Below are positions 27,953 to 28,445 of a stretch of DNA of 28,445 bases, one piece after another. Position 1 is the stretch's first letter. Each line of letters begins with the position of its first letter. The stretch is from assembly GCA_905207515.1 (NCBI GenBank), contig CAJLLK010000008.1, positions 1 to 28,445 of the forward strand, read 5' to 3'. The position numbers and the translations under genes were made by a program. This stretch comes from an uncultured Christensenella sp. Lineage in GTDB: Bacteria; Bacillota; Clostridia; Christensenellales; UBA1242. Under the pieces are notes generated by a model, which made no database searches, was not told the origin of the DNA, and saw only the letters and a list, made by a program, of their open reading frames with translations.

Positions 27953-28445
27953 ATGATAAAAGCAGTGGTTTTTGATTTTGATGACACACTATACAGAGGA
28001 GAAACGCCTGTTTGGACAAATTGGGGAACATATTTGAAAACGGCGTTCAAATCGGTCGTGAAAGATGAAAAAAGATTGGAAGAAATTTGCGAAAAATATG
28101 ATGTCAAACCTTCCACATCTTACATAAATGTTTTGCAGATTTGTCAAAACGAAAATTTGAATTTGCGAAAGCTGAAAAGATATATAAGAAAACATATTTA
28201 CATGCATTCACATGACAAAATACAGACAATTTCAGATGAATTTTTGAAAAAACTTAAAGAAAATCATGCTTTATATGTTGTCACACTTTCTGATCAGCCT
28301 TATGTGAAATATTACAGCAAAAAATATAACATCGACCGCAAAAATTTTAGAAAGATGTATTCCTTAAACTTTTTTGAAGACCATCCGTCAAAAGGAAATG
28401 TCTATGCCAAGATAATAAAAAAAGAGAAAATTTCGCCAAAAGAAC
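27953..28445 (+). CDS. HAD superfamily hydrolase (3' truncated)
   Basis: The first 164 codons of a haloacid-dehalogenase-type phosphatase that runs off the window. Motif I is V-F-D-F-D-D-T-L-Y (nucleophile and acid aspartates, residues 7-11). Motif II is V-V-T-L-S-D-Q (about residue 108), and the lysine of motif III should be near P-S-K-G-N (about 145). The cap between motifs I and II is helical, so it is a subfamily I enzyme resembling small-molecule phosphatases; the substrate is unknown. AAAGGA is 6 bases before ATG 27953. It follows rpe by 77 bases and probably has its own or a read-through promoter. Confidence 0.85.
   Translation, partial: MIKAVVFDFDDTLYRGETPVWTNWGTYLKTAFKSVVKDEKRLEEICEKYDVKPSTSYINVLQICQNENLNLRKLKRYIRKHIYMHSHDKIQTISDEFLKKLKENHALYVVTLSDQPYVKYYSKKYNIDRKNFRKMYSLNFFEDHPSKGNVYAKIIKKEKISPKE

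Overview
The window looks like a chromosomal segment of a low-GC, spore-forming Bacillota (Clostridia-like) bacterium, probably an uncultured gut lineage. The reasons are the AT-rich sequence, AGGAGG-type ribosome binding sites, a complete spoIIE, a CwlD-type amidase, a YjzC-like protein, a GGGtGRT/NifU-like pair, two DegV proteins and a T-box-controlled tyrS. No rRNA, tRNA or CRISPR was seen.

Left part (1-6.85 kb): the 3' end of an alpha/beta hydrolase, then an almost entirely minus-strand accessory block. Its core is an operon read from 6778 downwards: a DUF4417 protein, an HNH-like protein with a beta-rich C-terminal half, a small toxin-like domain protein (T1), a zinc-ribbon partner (I1), a terminator, then a duplicated unit. 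The duplicated unit consists of a remnant of the HNH gene's 3' end, a second toxin-like protein (T2), a second zinc-ribbon protein (I2), a decayed third zinc ribbon (I3) and a 165-aa putative immunity-like protein. A frameshifted gene, an SH3-like membrane protein and a coiled-coil protein follow. The conserved junctions with diverged contents suggest a polymorphic toxin/immunity cassette array that has recombined in place. This is the most interesting region.

Middle part (6.9-17.9 kb): sporulation and housekeeping genes. These are a cwlD-like amidase, spoIIE behind a candidate promoter with a 21-bp spacer, a membrane-anchored beta-propeller-like protein, a DegV protein, a 38-aa small protein, a TtcA-like tRNA thiolase, a YjzC-like protein, GGGtGRT plus its Fe-S scaffold partner, a 124-aa unknown, T-box/tyrS and a second DegV.

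Regulatory knot (17.95-19.2 kb): a TetR-type regulator is divergent from degV across a perfect 16-bp palindrome. Two small helix-turn-helix proteins are divergent across three operator-like sites spaced exactly 30 bp apart.

Right part (19.2-28.4 kb): plus-strand housekeeping genes. A short yigZ-like gene, recX and acpS form a tight cluster; a mazF toxin overlaps an unusual helical partner; a palindromic repeat follows. Then come rpoZ and priA, then def, fmt, rlmN and rsgA with overlapping starts and stops, then rpe and the start of a HAD hydrolase cut by the window edge. Three genes (starts at 1764, 2902 and 12211) have no Shine-Dalgarno but a sigma-A-like promoter whose -10 box ends exactly 6 bases before the ATG, which suggests leaderless mRNAs. 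All assignments are from reading the sequence and family knowledge; nothing was searched.
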